Assembly: GCA_003640385.1 (NCBI GenBank)
Contig: RCAB01000977.1
Coordinates: 1-10,153 of the forward strand
Direction of reading: 5' to 3'
From: Setaria digitata
Lineage: Eukaryota; Nematoda; Chromadorea; Rhabditida; Setariidae
Length of the DNA: 10,153 nt
Shown: positions 1 through 9,081 of the stretch, in pieces
How positions within the stretch are numbered: the stretch's first letter is position 1
Layout: every line of letters starts with the position of its first letter
Made by a program: the position numbers and the translations under genes
The notes under the pieces: generated by a model
What the model was told of the DNA's origin: nothing
The model's database searches: none
Seen by the model: the letters and a program-made list of their open reading frames with translations, nothing else

Positions 1-227
1 ATTATATTATATTATATTATATTATATTATATTATATTATATTATTATTATATATTATATTATATATTATATGTTATATATTATATATTATATGTTATAT
101 ATTATATATTATATATTATATGTTATATATTATATATTATGTTATATGTTATATATTATATATTATATATTATATATTATATATTATATATTATTATATA
201 TTATATTATATTATTATTATATTATAT
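1..227. repeat. A/T-only microsatellite (ATTAT and TATAT units)
   Basis: The first ~55 bases are near-perfect tandem ATTAT units. They are followed by about 170 bases of degenerate TATAT/TATTAT/GTTATAT units, with hardly a G or C except the recurring G of TATGTTATAT. The tract ends where mixed sequence begins near 228. It lies upstream of the last exon of the G-beta gene, so it probably sits in that gene's final intron. The 60-residue Tyr/Ile/Leu open frame through it is a product of the repeat, not a gene. Confidence 0.95.
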
Positions 228-500
<273 letters not shown>

Positions 501-1732
501 GATAAAACATGAGAATTAATTATTACATCTCACATTTTACTGCTGAATTCGTTTTCCATTTCTCAGATGAATAACAGGCTCATCTGCGCCGGGCCTTTTT
601 TATTAATATTGATTTGTTTTTGCGATTGAAGTTTCCAAGTTGCTACTTTTATACAATGATTTGATTGCGCTGTGTTGCTTTTTTTTTTTTATCCATTTTT
701 GAACGGCTGTATCAGTTCCTGCAGTTACTTTGCGGTGGTCTTTAACAGCTAGGCATTTTTAATTGAGTCCTTGATGTTCATCCGAACAAAGAAAAAAATC
801 AAAACTTTCTATAATTTTTGCTTCTAAATTATCTCCTGTAGCGGTTTTTCTATTGTTTATATATTTTTTTCGGCCACTGCAATCGTTATGTGCATAATTT
901 TACGTATGCTATCGGTGTACCGGTTTTCTCTTGGCAGTGATTTTGGTGGTACTTGAAAACGTATCATATTCATGCTGCGCCTCATCGTTCAGTTTTTCGA
1001 GATCACTGATAACAGAAGTGATTGCCGTTTGTCTAATGATTTACGTAATTTCGGCATAATTCCAAAACTGCCGTTAATCTTGACTTTCTTTCTCTCTGTT
1101 TTTTAACTCTAAAAATATTTACTTCGGATAATTTCTATTTTTATGTAGTGCGGAATTTTGCTCCACTGGATTTGTATTTGTTATTTATCAAACATTTTTA
1201 CTTATTGCAAGGCTGTTATTTTTCTGAACTGCAGCAGTAGAATGTATTATCAGACATAAATATGATTGATTTCTTAAAATTATTCGCTTCTCTATTGTTT
1301 ATCAACGTGTCATGTATTATAGTATCATCTCTATACTTTATTTTTACTAACTGCATGGCTATTTGCTGGACTAGGATTACAGGAGGGGTGTAGTTGGTTC
1401 TATTTTGATTCTCTTTTAAGAAAAATTGCTTCTATATTCTCACTTGGACGTTATGTTACTCCATGAAACTGTGTAGTGAATGACCAATATTCCCTTGAAT
1501 TTCTTTTAAAAATTCAAAAGGCAGGTGAACTGTGAAAGGCCATAATTTATTGGAATTTGAAAATAGAGAAAATTTGCTTCTCCTAACTCCTTGAGAAAGC
1601 TATTCATGTAAACCCTTTTCATTTGTATGACATGGATATTTGTAGTCTTTTTCATTAGTTTCAGGAAGTTTTTCTTACCCCAAAATTTGGCTTCTTTCAT
1701 TTAATCCCTTCTGTCCTGCCCTGTTTTGCACC

Positions 1733-1784
1733 ATATATATATATAAATATATGCGTGTCTATATGTATGTTTGTGTGTGTGTGT

Positions 1785-1816
<32 letters not shown>

Positions 1817-1846
1817 CTGCGTGTCTGTGTGCTTGTGTGTGTGTGT
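1733..1846. repeat. TA then TG dinucleotide microsatellite
   Basis: A short TATATA tract (1733-1752) leads into a TG repeat. The repeat is nearly pure from 1771 to 1816 with one TA interruption, then degrades through TGTCTGCGTG units to about 1846. The Cys/Val-rich frame reading through it on the plus strand (from 1751) is a translation of the repeat and is not counted as a gene. Confidence 0.95.
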
Positions 1847-2209
1847 TTTGGAAATGTTTTAAATTATGGCAAAAATGGTTTTGCTTTAGCAGTTTTTAAG
1901 CATCGCAATGATGTCATTTCGCTTTTTTTCTCGAATCATTGCGCAAAATACCCCTTAGTCGGACTTAAAGTTTTTTGCAATTTTCTTTTGATTTTGAACC
2001 TTTTTTTTTTTTATGTAAGTAGCCGGATAGAAAACTGTGAACTCTTTCGTTTCTCCCGAAGAAATTTGTTGAGCAGCCATTTAATACAAGAAGCTAGGAA
2101 AGGTTAAGAAATTCAGCTTGCTTTACTAGCTCGGAATCGGGAGTGGGGTCCAGTATGTTTCACGGAAGCGTACCGGCCATTTTTGGCCTATTCGTGTCCT
2201 ATAGACGGT

Positions 2210-2210
<1 letters not shown>

Positions 2211-2260
<50 letters not shown>

Positions 2261-2261
2261 N
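2211..2261. repeat. 50-base T homopolymer ending in an N
   Basis: Fifty consecutive T residues (2211-2260) are followed by the only ambiguous base of the window, at 2261. It could be a genuine homopolymer, the A-tail of a minus-strand retroposed sequence, or a place where assembly or polishing failed. The Lys-run frame on the minus strand across it is an artefact of the repeat. Confidence 0.9.
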
Positions 2262-3042
2262 TCAAAATCTGCATAATAACTATGAGTAGTCTGTGTATCT
2301 GTTTCGTTACAAACTGATAAACGTATTTCTTAATTCTCAACAGTTCTTTTAGCGTATTTTGTGCTGAAATTTGAACTGTTTTACAGTGGGGCATGAGTTT
2401 TTCGTACATACCACTCATTTTTTTTTTTAATCATATTTATCTGTGTTATGTTATTTTATTGTCATTACCGTCACAACTCTGTTATTAAAATATGATGCTT
2501 CATTTCTGGATCTCCATTTCACTACAAAAGTTGAGTTTCTGCTGTACTGCAACAATGCAAATTTGTAGTTTTTAGACAATGCTATAGTAATTTCATTTGT
2601 TTAGCGGATAATTCAGATGACTTACTAATACTATTGCGATTGAAAGAGCTGCTTAAAGTAATGAGAGCTACATTCTTTTCATCAGGAATAGAATTTACGG
2701 GCTTTTTGTATTGAGGCAGTGGTGAGCAGTGGTTCCGTTGTTCTTGCTTAATTCACCATGCTTTAAAATGTCTGATTCATAAACACACGTGTCATTTTAT
2801 AGTTTGACACAACGTCTGTGCAGTTGGGCTTCGTTTTTCAAAGGTGCGTTGACGGAGTATTGTAACATCGTAAGGAGAGAAAAAAGTTTGATTCATACGT
2901 AGGGATGACAGTTGGAATAACTCTGGATTGTTTTACCTTTTATTTGTTTTAGTTTTTGAGAATTTAAATCAAATTCTAGTACTGTGAAGATTTGAGGTGT
3001 GACATATATTATTTCCCGACAATAGTTTTTTAAAAGGAGACA

Positions 3043-3129
3043 ATGAATCTGTTGAGAAAAATCAAAATATTCAAAAAAGACGGTAGAAATGTTGAAGATG
3101 TTAAACAGGGACAGTATGGGCAGGATAAG
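3043..3129 (+). CDS. possible short first exon, unrecognised
   Basis: An ATG at 3043 opens 29 basic codons (MNLLRKIKIFKK, then a polar Gly/Gln/Asp-rich part). They end exactly at a good 5' splice site, AAG|GTAAGC, at 3129/3130 in phase 0. The best acceptor downstream is TTCTGCTTAG, ending at 3865. Joining to it would add only ten residues (starting IATEI) before a TGA at 3896-3898, giving a peptide of about 39 residues. The same acceptor could instead be the trans-splice or 5'-UTR acceptor of the gene starting at 3918, which would make this an upstream leader exon. No domain is recognised. The donor is the only real support, and no acceptor or promoter is evident before the ATG, so this may be chance. 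Confidence 0.22.
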
Positions 3130-3917
3130 GTAAGCAATGCGCTATTTTAAATTGGGAGCCGAGCCAAGGAAGTTTACTTCCTTTGTCCCATTTGCACTCT
3201 GTAGAAATCTTCATGAATTCTAGGAGCAGTATTGGGCTTTTTTTTCGTTCTTAAATCGTGACTCGCTCCTTACTTTGATGGCTGGTAATTGATTCTAACT
3301 CAGAGTTTTAGTTTTCAATGCTTTGTGCTTTAAGTTTTGCTCTGCTAAGTGTATTGAAACCAAGTTTGAGGAACATTTACCAATTGCTATCTCAGCTTCA
3401 TTCAGGGCTTTGTTGACCTAAAAATATGGATTAAACCAACAATACCTGTGGTAACTTGTCATTATTTTCTCTTTGTACAAAAGTAGAGGATGTAATAAAT
3501 TTAAATTGAAAGCGCTAAAAAATTTATGATAATGAGAGTAAAACTGAGAAATTGTTCAGAAGAGTTAAATGGGCCTTACTCATCCATTTTTTTTTTTTTT
3601 TAAATCTCATGATAACAACAATAGATAGATCAACTTTCCATGCACCATTTATTGCATCTCGTCGTGTGATTTGCTATTGTTCAAACAAAATAAGGGATTT
3701 AATTTAGGGAAGTGAAGTGTAATACTGACTTGCTGAGGTCTTTCTTGAGGCATTATGCTGTATAGTGAACATTGTACTTACTGAAGAAGAAGGGAAGCTT
3801 CAGTTCACTTGTTTCCTAGAATAGAATTATGAAGCCTGGTCCTTTCAATGTATTCTTCTGCTTAGATCGCCACTGAAATAATATGCTCCATAGGCTGATG
3901 TTCAACCGGCGTTCACG
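3130..3917. other. intron or intergenic stretch before the gene at 3918
   Basis: This is AT-rich sequence with a T run at 3589-3601 and no open frame of note on either strand. It holds an SL1-like string at 3360-3371 (see findings). Its strongest splice acceptor is TATTCTTCTGCTTAG, ending at 3865, followed by 52 bases of possible 5' UTR up to the ATG at 3918. Confidence 0.5.
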
Positions 3918-4130
3918 ATGGAACAGGCGAGCAAGGCGCTGCAAGCCTACAGAGAACGCAAAAAAGCGCGGCAAAAGGCACGTGAGGAGGAAGCGTGTTA
4001 CGTAGAATACAGGAAAGCTGAAATTTTAGCAAAATTTAAGCCAAAAGTTGGGACACTTCAAAGTGCTGATGAGGCATGCTTTTTCAATCTTCTTAAGTCA
4101 TTTCCTTTGGGAATGGTTCGAAGCGATTAA
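3918..4130 (+). CDS. unrecognised small basic, helical protein (N-terminal exon or whole ORF)
   Basis: An ATG at 3918 opens 70 codons ending at TAA 4128-4130. Residues 1-48 look like real coding sequence: a long charged helix rich in Arg, Lys, Ala and Glu (RERKKARQKAREEEA), followed by EYRKAEILAKFKPKVG. GC content and codon variety are higher here than in the flanks. An in-frame TAG at 3891 limits the start, and the acceptor ending at 3865 would give a 52-base 5' UTR. Residues 49-70 are hydrophobic and less convincing. A phase-1 donor after codon 48 (CAAA|GTGCTG, GT at 4063) and an AAG acceptor at 4123 would shift into a frame reading IKKHE. That frame ends at a GAG|GTGAAG donor at 4140 and could connect to the exons at 4232-4459. 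I do not recognise the family. The N-terminal exon is moderately secure; its 3' boundary is not. Confidence 0.5.
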   Translation: MEQASKALQAYRERKKARQKAREEEACYVEYRKAEILAKFKPKVGTLQSADEACFFNLLKSFPLGMVRSD

Positions 4131-4231
4131 AAAACATGAGGTGAAGTAGTTTTGAAATGATCTGACTTCAGAATTTTGAGAATTTACTTTTTCCAATAAT
4201 TCTTCGTCTTTTGTGTGTAACAGTAACTTAG

Positions 4232-4459
4232 CAGCATAAAAAAATTGGTCGCAGCAATTTAAGTGGCAAAAATATTCCAGAAAAATAAAGAAAACGTTCA
4301 GAACCAAGAGAATTTGATAAAGTTTGTAGGTTTTCCCAAAACGCCGCAAAGGCTCGATGGGTTTCGGTGAGCGAAAAGCGCATTATCTTTCTATCCGGCC
4401 GAAACCTTGCTATGCAACTTGGTTTGGGAGGCGTCGAAACATTATTGAGGCAAAGTTAA
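4232..4459 (+). CDS. likely 3' exon(s) of the gene starting at 3918, with an internal stop
   Basis: One frame runs from an acceptor (AACTTAG, ending at 4231) to TAA at 4457-4459 and is broken once, by TAA at 4286-4288. Before the stop it reads QHKKIGRSNLSGKNIPEK. After it come about 56 codons, including PREFDKVCRFSQNAAKARWV and later IIFLSGRNLAMQLGLGGVE. An excellent acceptor, AAACGTTCAG, ends at 4301, so the second part (4302-4459) can be a separate exon entered in phase 1, which removes the stop. The local rise in GC (about 4340-4440) supports coding. A GTGAGC donor at 4368 is an alternative end. If joined to 3918-4062 the product would be roughly 120 residues. No family recognised; alternatives are a pseudogene or chance. 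Confidence 0.4.
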
Positions 4460-4581
4460 TCATTTCATAGACTTATTTGGTTGATCCTCTCAGCAATTCC
4501 TAGTAATTAATTTAATTAACTCGCATAACTTTCCGCATCCCAATCAAGCTGTAAAATATTTGTAAAGAATTTAGACCCATA

Positions 4582-4587
4582 AATAAA
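4582..4587 (+). terminator. possible polyadenylation signal AATAAA
   Basis: A canonical AATAAA hexamer lies about 120 bases after the TAA at 4457-4459, in sense with the gene upstream and about 200 bases before the next gene's start. Such hexamers are frequent by chance in this AT-rich sequence. Confidence 0.35.
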
Positions 4588-4770
4588 ATTAAAATGAAAT
4601 GAGGGTTGATCTACACTACTGAAGATGATAAAACTGAGCTTGGCAATCAGAATCTTTCAACGTTTGCCTATTTCGCAGCGAATTTATATAGCGTCTTTGA
4701 TAGTGAATTAAAAATTTTTATTGGCTGTTGAAAAAGTAAGATTATGGCAAAGCCACCAAAAGTTCTTTGA

Positions 4771-4790
4771 TCTGTTATAGGCCTTCACCG
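4771..4790 (+). promoter_or_regulatory. possible trans-splice acceptor and short 5' UTR
   Basis: The sequence TCTGTTATAG ends at 4780, ten bases before the ATG at 4791. A short leader after a 3' splice site with no visible donor is typical of spliced-leader addition in nematodes. The acceptor is only moderate (TATAG, not TTTCAG), and it could be an ordinary cis acceptor if the true first exon lies further left. The frame is open back to a TAA at 4737. Confidence 0.3.
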
Positions 4791-6218
4791 ATGGCAATAG
4801 CAGCATCAATTGATATGACTGATCATTCGACTGTTCCAGAATCCAACAGACAATCCACCAAAGAATCCGACAAGCATAGCAGTGAAACAAATTCATCAAA
4901 CAGATTACTTAGTCCAAAGGCATAATTCATTCCTTTAAATGCTTTTATCCATACTGCTAAATATTTCAAGAAAGCTTTTATTTTCCAAATATGATAACAG
5001 TACGTTATAAATCTCATTGTAGGACTCAAGTCCGAGACAGACAAATCAGACATTCGCTATAGAAAAACAAGAGCCAAAAAAAGGGTTATTATTAACTGGC
5101 CCTGAGCTTGAAGTTGACAAGAGCCTAGTTAAAGTAACCTATGGAGTAAATGCTGATAACCCACTGATAAACGGTGTGCCGTTCTGGATCATTGAAACTC
5201 CTCAGTAAGCCTAGTAGTTCTCAAGTAAATTAGGATGAAGCGTTTTAAATGTTCATTTATCTTTATGCTAAATGTTTTAGCAGTTTTTTGAGTAGAAAGA
5301 TTATAAGCGTAATTTCCAATAAAAATCTCCATGGCCTATTCACAGTACTCTCAACTCGGTATTTTTTTCAGCAGTTACTAAAATACTTTCTAATGGTGCT
5401 ACAGTAGTGACACATAAGTTATATTTCAGTTCCTCAATTAATTTTTAGAGAAGAAGACGAAGTAACAGACGATGATTTGCCAGTTGACATGGATATCTTG
5501 GAAAAAGTTTGCACCGGAAAAAAGACACTTGATCCGCGACCGTTTGAAAAAATTGAGTTTAATCCATTCGGTCCAGTAGCCAAAATGAAAGCAGTTCTGT
5601 TCAATTAACTAGTTTGCATATTAATTTTCGTTATACTTTATCGTTGAATTAATTAAAAAATCTAAGTGATAATCAAATCAAACTTGATTAATAAATTTTT
5701 TTTTTTTTTTTGAAAAGATTTGAATTGCCGTGTTGAAATTTTCAAAGAAGGAACTAAAGTCACAAATAGGAACGAAAGTAATGACACTGAAGATTGCAGG
5801 ATGATCCGTTGTTTGATCGAGATACAATCTTGTTCTCAAATACTGTTGAAACGGTAATACGACTGCAACCCGAAGGTGACGAGAGGATGGTTCTAGCTGC
5901 CGGCCCAGTACCACGTCGCATTCGTTGGGCGAATAAAATCAGCGTGACAACTTTCGACCCCAAAAATCGACGGCCGAAAGAGGTGAATTTCTCCTTTTGC
6001 TCCATCTACTACTTTTCTAATCACTTCAGTTCTATCGTTTGCTATGAAGCAATCGTACATTTTGTAAATTTTCTCTATAAATTCGATTTATCGCTTGATA
6101 AAGACATAGAATGTTTCAAGTCAAAATAGTGCCACTTCAACACTCTTTAAAAGTGCTGTAAATAAGAATTCTAACTTCATTTTAGAGTATGTTCTTCCGA
6201 AGCATCTTTACGGTGTAG
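4791..6218 (+). CDS. candidate protein phosphatase 1-docking phosphoprotein, five-exon gene
   Basis: The model has exons 4791-4919, 5023-5204, 5449-5575, 5800-5982 and 6186-6218, all phase-compatible, giving about 217 residues ending TAG. The N-terminus (1-50) is Ser/Thr/Asn-rich with two Ser-Pro sites (LLSPKDSSPR). Residues 100-113 hold IETPQ followed by an acidic run, EEDEVTDDD. Residues 185-199 read RRIRWANKISVTTFD. RIRW fits the RVxF motif by which many regulators bind PP1, and the SV pair with a following Phe fits the extended docking pattern of PPP1R15, spinophilin, Repo-Man and Ki-67 type subunits. There is no catalytic domain, signal peptide or membrane segment, so an intracellular PP1 targeting or inhibitory role is inferred. 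The first intron would be GC-AG (AAG|GCATAA to TTGTAG). The exon 3 donor (CCA|GTAGCC) and exon 4 acceptor (GATTGCAG) are weak, while the donors at 5205 and 5983 and acceptors at 5448 and 6185 are good. I recognise no ortholog. Confidence 0.6.
4920..5022 (+). other. putative GC-AG intron, 103 bases
   Basis: The coding frame from ATG 4791 stays open to a TAA at 4923-4925. Removing GCATAA...CATTGTAG restores a phase-0 frame directly into the next open exon, which begins at 5023 (DSSPRQ). No GT donor of usable strength lies at the right phase, so a GC donor after CCAAAG is the simplest solution. GC-AG introns are a known minority class in nematodes. Confidence 0.45.
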
Positions 6219-6359
6219 AATGAACCGTTTTCCTTTCTGATCATGAATGCATTTAGTTTTTTTTTCTTTTTTAACTGATTAGTGCGATATAAAACTTTCA
6301 TTAAATTGAAAAAAATTGATAACGTTGAAAAATATACTCAATTTTCCACTTTTCACTTA

Positions 6360-6365
6360 AATAAA
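6360..6365 (+). terminator. possible polyadenylation signal AATAAA
   Basis: This AATAAA lies about 140 bases after the TAG at 6216-6218 and is the first canonical hexamer downstream on the sense strand. It fits the end of the five-exon gene, although AT-rich sequence yields such hexamers often. Confidence 0.4.
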
Positions 6366-8716
6366 CAATTTTTACTTGTTTCATTTTATTGAAAATCTCG
6401 TCTAATATTGCTGAAGAATTCGTGTATCAAATTTAATTTCGGTCTTTAAAATTTAGATTTAAGAAACTACAAAATCGTTTCTCACATTAAAAAAAAAATT
6501 ATGAAATATAAGGGATAATTTTTTAATAGCTGTTTCAGAAATCATTGTTCTTTCTTTAGAAATTTAAAATCTAAATGAAATAAAAATTTTTAGAAAAAAA
6601 ATTTGTTAGTTTCATGCATCAGATTCATTTGGCACAACTTTTTGAGAGGGAGAAAAAAGATTAGCAGAAAGTGCTGCTTGCTACTGCATATCATCTTTGC
6701 AAAATATTTAGTGCTTAGTAGCAATAGATTTAGTCTAAAACGTTGAAGTTACCCTGAAAGTGATCCAACTAGTTCACACTATGTTAGAGCGGTTGAAATA
6801 TCAGAAATTAGTTGACATCAGTTTATTGCTAAAAATCAGTTAAATATGGCGCGAGAAAAATTGGATGCTAACTTTAGCTGGCTGAAGTCCAAATAAAAAG
6901 TTTCGTCGATGTAAGTTGAATAACATATACTCGAACATGATGACAACTTCAGGCATTAAATAATGGAATAAACAGTGAACAAGCATTTTATTGTAAAATT
7001 CTAGCGGTACCAGTCCATTATTTACCTTATTTCATCCACTTTGATATTACATTTTAGGGCAAATTTAGTCCACGAAATTTAAAGTAGAACTGAATGCTTA
7101 ATTTTTGTAATGTTCAAACATTCCGTCTTATATAAGTGCTCGAAATCTTCCTCGTCCTTAAAATCAACGTGGTTTCAAGATTAAATTAAATATTCTATTA
7201 TTCACGCCATCATTTCTACGAAAAAAATTTAATGAATTTCCCTATTTTTCCTCCACTTTTTAAACTTTTTCTCCCTTTTCAAACAACAAGATCTTGAGGG
7301 TTTCCGAACTACTACCACATTCTGACCATTAAAGTATAAATTCGACCGCTTGTTACCTTCTTCAGCTATAGATATTTACATTCCAGATTCGGGTCCCAGT
7401 CATTGAACCACTACGAAATGTTACACGGGATAAACAATCGATTGCTTGCTAGTTGGAAGAATATATACAAATTGGCTTTGATCAGTTTTTTATCTGAATT
7501 TCAACTTCTGATTGAAAAAGGTGATTTGAATAATTGCAGTTTTTTACTTTCGATTTGTGGCATTCTCAAAAGTACTAATTTCTTTCTGCAGTAGATATTA
7601 CCATATTATTATCTTCTTCCTCATTTCTTTCTTATTTGATAATTATCACTTTAATCATCAATAACAATGATATGTTTTTATTAAAACTTTCTTCTAAATT
7701 TATAAAGTGTAACTTGTTCAGAAATTTTCTACAGTGAATCTTTTCAACATTTCCAAAACTTCTTCAAAACAGTACCAATTTTTATAACTACTCTGATTTC
7801 GCTATAAATTTAATGTATTTGTGACGTGAAGGATCGAATAAAACATATCAAATTCGAGCAATAAATGGAATTTTCCTTTTTTTTTTTTCAATCTTTATAA
7901 AAACATAGAAATTGAAATAATCAGATGCAAATCAATTATATTTGACCTTATTGTTTAAAAGCATCTTCCTGTATTTCATTATTTGCAAAAGTAAATTCGT
8001 CGCGAAATATTGAGGGAAGTCGTTTCAAATGCCAACAGTTTGAAAATGGTTGAAATTGAGTAGAAGCTTTTATTGTTTACCTAAAAGCTAACACTGAACA
8101 ATGATTCTGATCATTAGCAAAAATCCACTGAACAGTGTGACTTATCAGTGAAGTTAGGCAATGGGATTGGAATAGAAAAAGATGAAGTTGGATTATGAAG
8201 ATAACAGAAAGACTGAGCCGTGAAGAGATAATATTAAAATTTATTTGAACCAATACAGCATGTTGAAGTTTTCGGGATAGTTTCAAATAGTGATATCAGA
8301 AATTAGATGGTGCGTAGTTAATTAATTATCCTTGCAAACCAATAAGGCTTCTTAATGCTCCTTTTTCAGCTATCAAATGAAAACTGATTCAAAATAATGC
8401 GTTATGTTCTATAACAATGTTGACAAGCAATTCTCCTTCGTAATAATGATAGAAATAATTACTGAGGAATATCAGGCTTTATAAATATATGTGTGAAAAC
8501 CCATTTTGTTTACAACAAAAATTAAAGCATAGTCAGACTTTTTACAAATCATTTTGTAATTTTTTTTCCATTCCAAGATATCTTTTCTACTGATTATTCG
8601 CTTTAAATGAAAGAAGTTTATGGTGAAGAGTCCTATTTGCATAGTCTTAGATTAGGAAATTCGGACAATTTCTGCGTTTAAATCAAAACACACAAACATT
8701 TTAAAAAGGAAATGAT

Positions 8717-8722
8717 TTTATT
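8717..8722 (-). terminator. possible minus-strand polyadenylation signal
   Basis: TTTATT on the plus strand reads AATAAA on the minus strand, about 240 bases beyond the TGA at 8962-8964 of the minus-strand gene. It is suitably placed but not distinctive in this composition. Confidence 0.25.
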
Positions 8723-8961
8723 AATTAGTTATTAGTGATGTGTGAAATGACTTACAATTAATTCGATTCTTGAAGGAAGGTTGAATAGTCGGCAGTAAAA
8801 CAATAGCTGACCTGCTATCCCAACTTTGTCATTCTTTTAGGTATCTGAAGCACCTTGAAAACGAGGGTCAATGAGGCAACAACATGAAAAGAAAAGGGGT
8901 GTCATCATCCTTTCATCACAACCTCTCATTATCAACATAATCTATCAAAGAAGCATTAACA

Positions 8962-9081
8962 TCAGCTGACAGTGATCGCGTTGTCATTTGGAGTTCTATT
9001 TGGCGACAGGGCCAGAAATGACAGCGCCACAGTTTTGTGTCCGATGGGCGGTCTTCGTTGTCTATTTAAAAGGAATACTTT
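8962..9081 (-). CDS. probable terminal exon of the minus-strand gene
   Basis: On the minus strand an acceptor (CTAACTGCCAG, ending at 9082) opens a 39-codon frame to TGA (8962-8964). It includes NRQRRPPIGHKTVALSFLAL and ends TPNDNAITVS. An alternative acceptor four bases further on (GAAAG, exon from 9077) keeps the same frame and fits the phase of the upstream exon. The codon mix is unlike the AT-rich flank. Function unknown. Confidence 0.42.
   Translation of the reverse strand, partial: KVFLLNRQRRPPIGHKTVALSFLALSPNRTPNDNAITVS

Larger units (their letters stand above)
501..3042. other. long stretch without a convincing gene
   Basis: This contains the 3' UTR of G-beta and then about 2.4 kb of T-rich sequence on the plus strand. 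Short open frames occur: 972-1109 (+, 45 codons), 1506-1700 (-), and 2582-2752 (-, 56 codons without an ATG at its start). None shows a recognisable domain, and such lengths are expected by chance here. A small perfect hairpin, GGCCA-TTTT-TGGCC, lies at 2175-2188, just before the long T run. A GTAAGT at 2015 and a GTAAGG near 2874 (+) have no clear exon upstream. Confidence 0.6.
6219..8961. other. gene-poor AT-rich stretch
   Basis: After the probable 3' UTR of the five-exon gene I see no supported gene for about 2.6 kb. Open frames at 7403-7594 (+, 63 codons) and 8077-8286 (-, 69 codons) are rich in Phe, Ile, Leu and Ser. They lack splice support and domains and are of chance length. GTAAGT at 6911 (+) has only a 16-codon frame upstream (ATG 6846). 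Runs of A or T of 8-11 bases recur (for example 7877-7888). On the minus strand an AATAAA at 8717-8722 could serve the gene ending at 8962. Confidence 0.55.

Noticed and set aside
972..1109. 45-codon plus-strand ORF in a slightly GC-richer patch
   Set aside because: It has no domain, no splice support and a length expected by chance.
1751..2107. 118-codon plus-strand frame with a Cys-Val run
   Set aside because: Its first third is the TG microsatellite. The rest has no domain, splice sites or composition suggesting a gene.
2188..2418. Minus-strand frame with a long Lys run
   Set aside because: The Lys run is the T50 homopolymer read in reverse and includes the N; the remainder is ordinary AT-rich sequence.
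4111..4125. GGTTCGAAGC, similar to a tRNA B box
   Set aside because: No A box, acceptor stem or anticodon arm can be drawn around it, and it lies within a probable coding or intron segment.
4098..5053. Minus-strand frames at 4098-4349, 4708-4899 and 4823-5053
   Set aside because: They lie opposite the better-supported plus-strand exons, which have matching splice phases, and show no domain of their own.
5678..6005. Minus-strand frames of 78 and 81 codons at 5678-5914 and 5760-6005
   Set aside because: Both are antisense to the 5800-5982 exon, which has a good donor and a recognisable docking motif on the plus strand.
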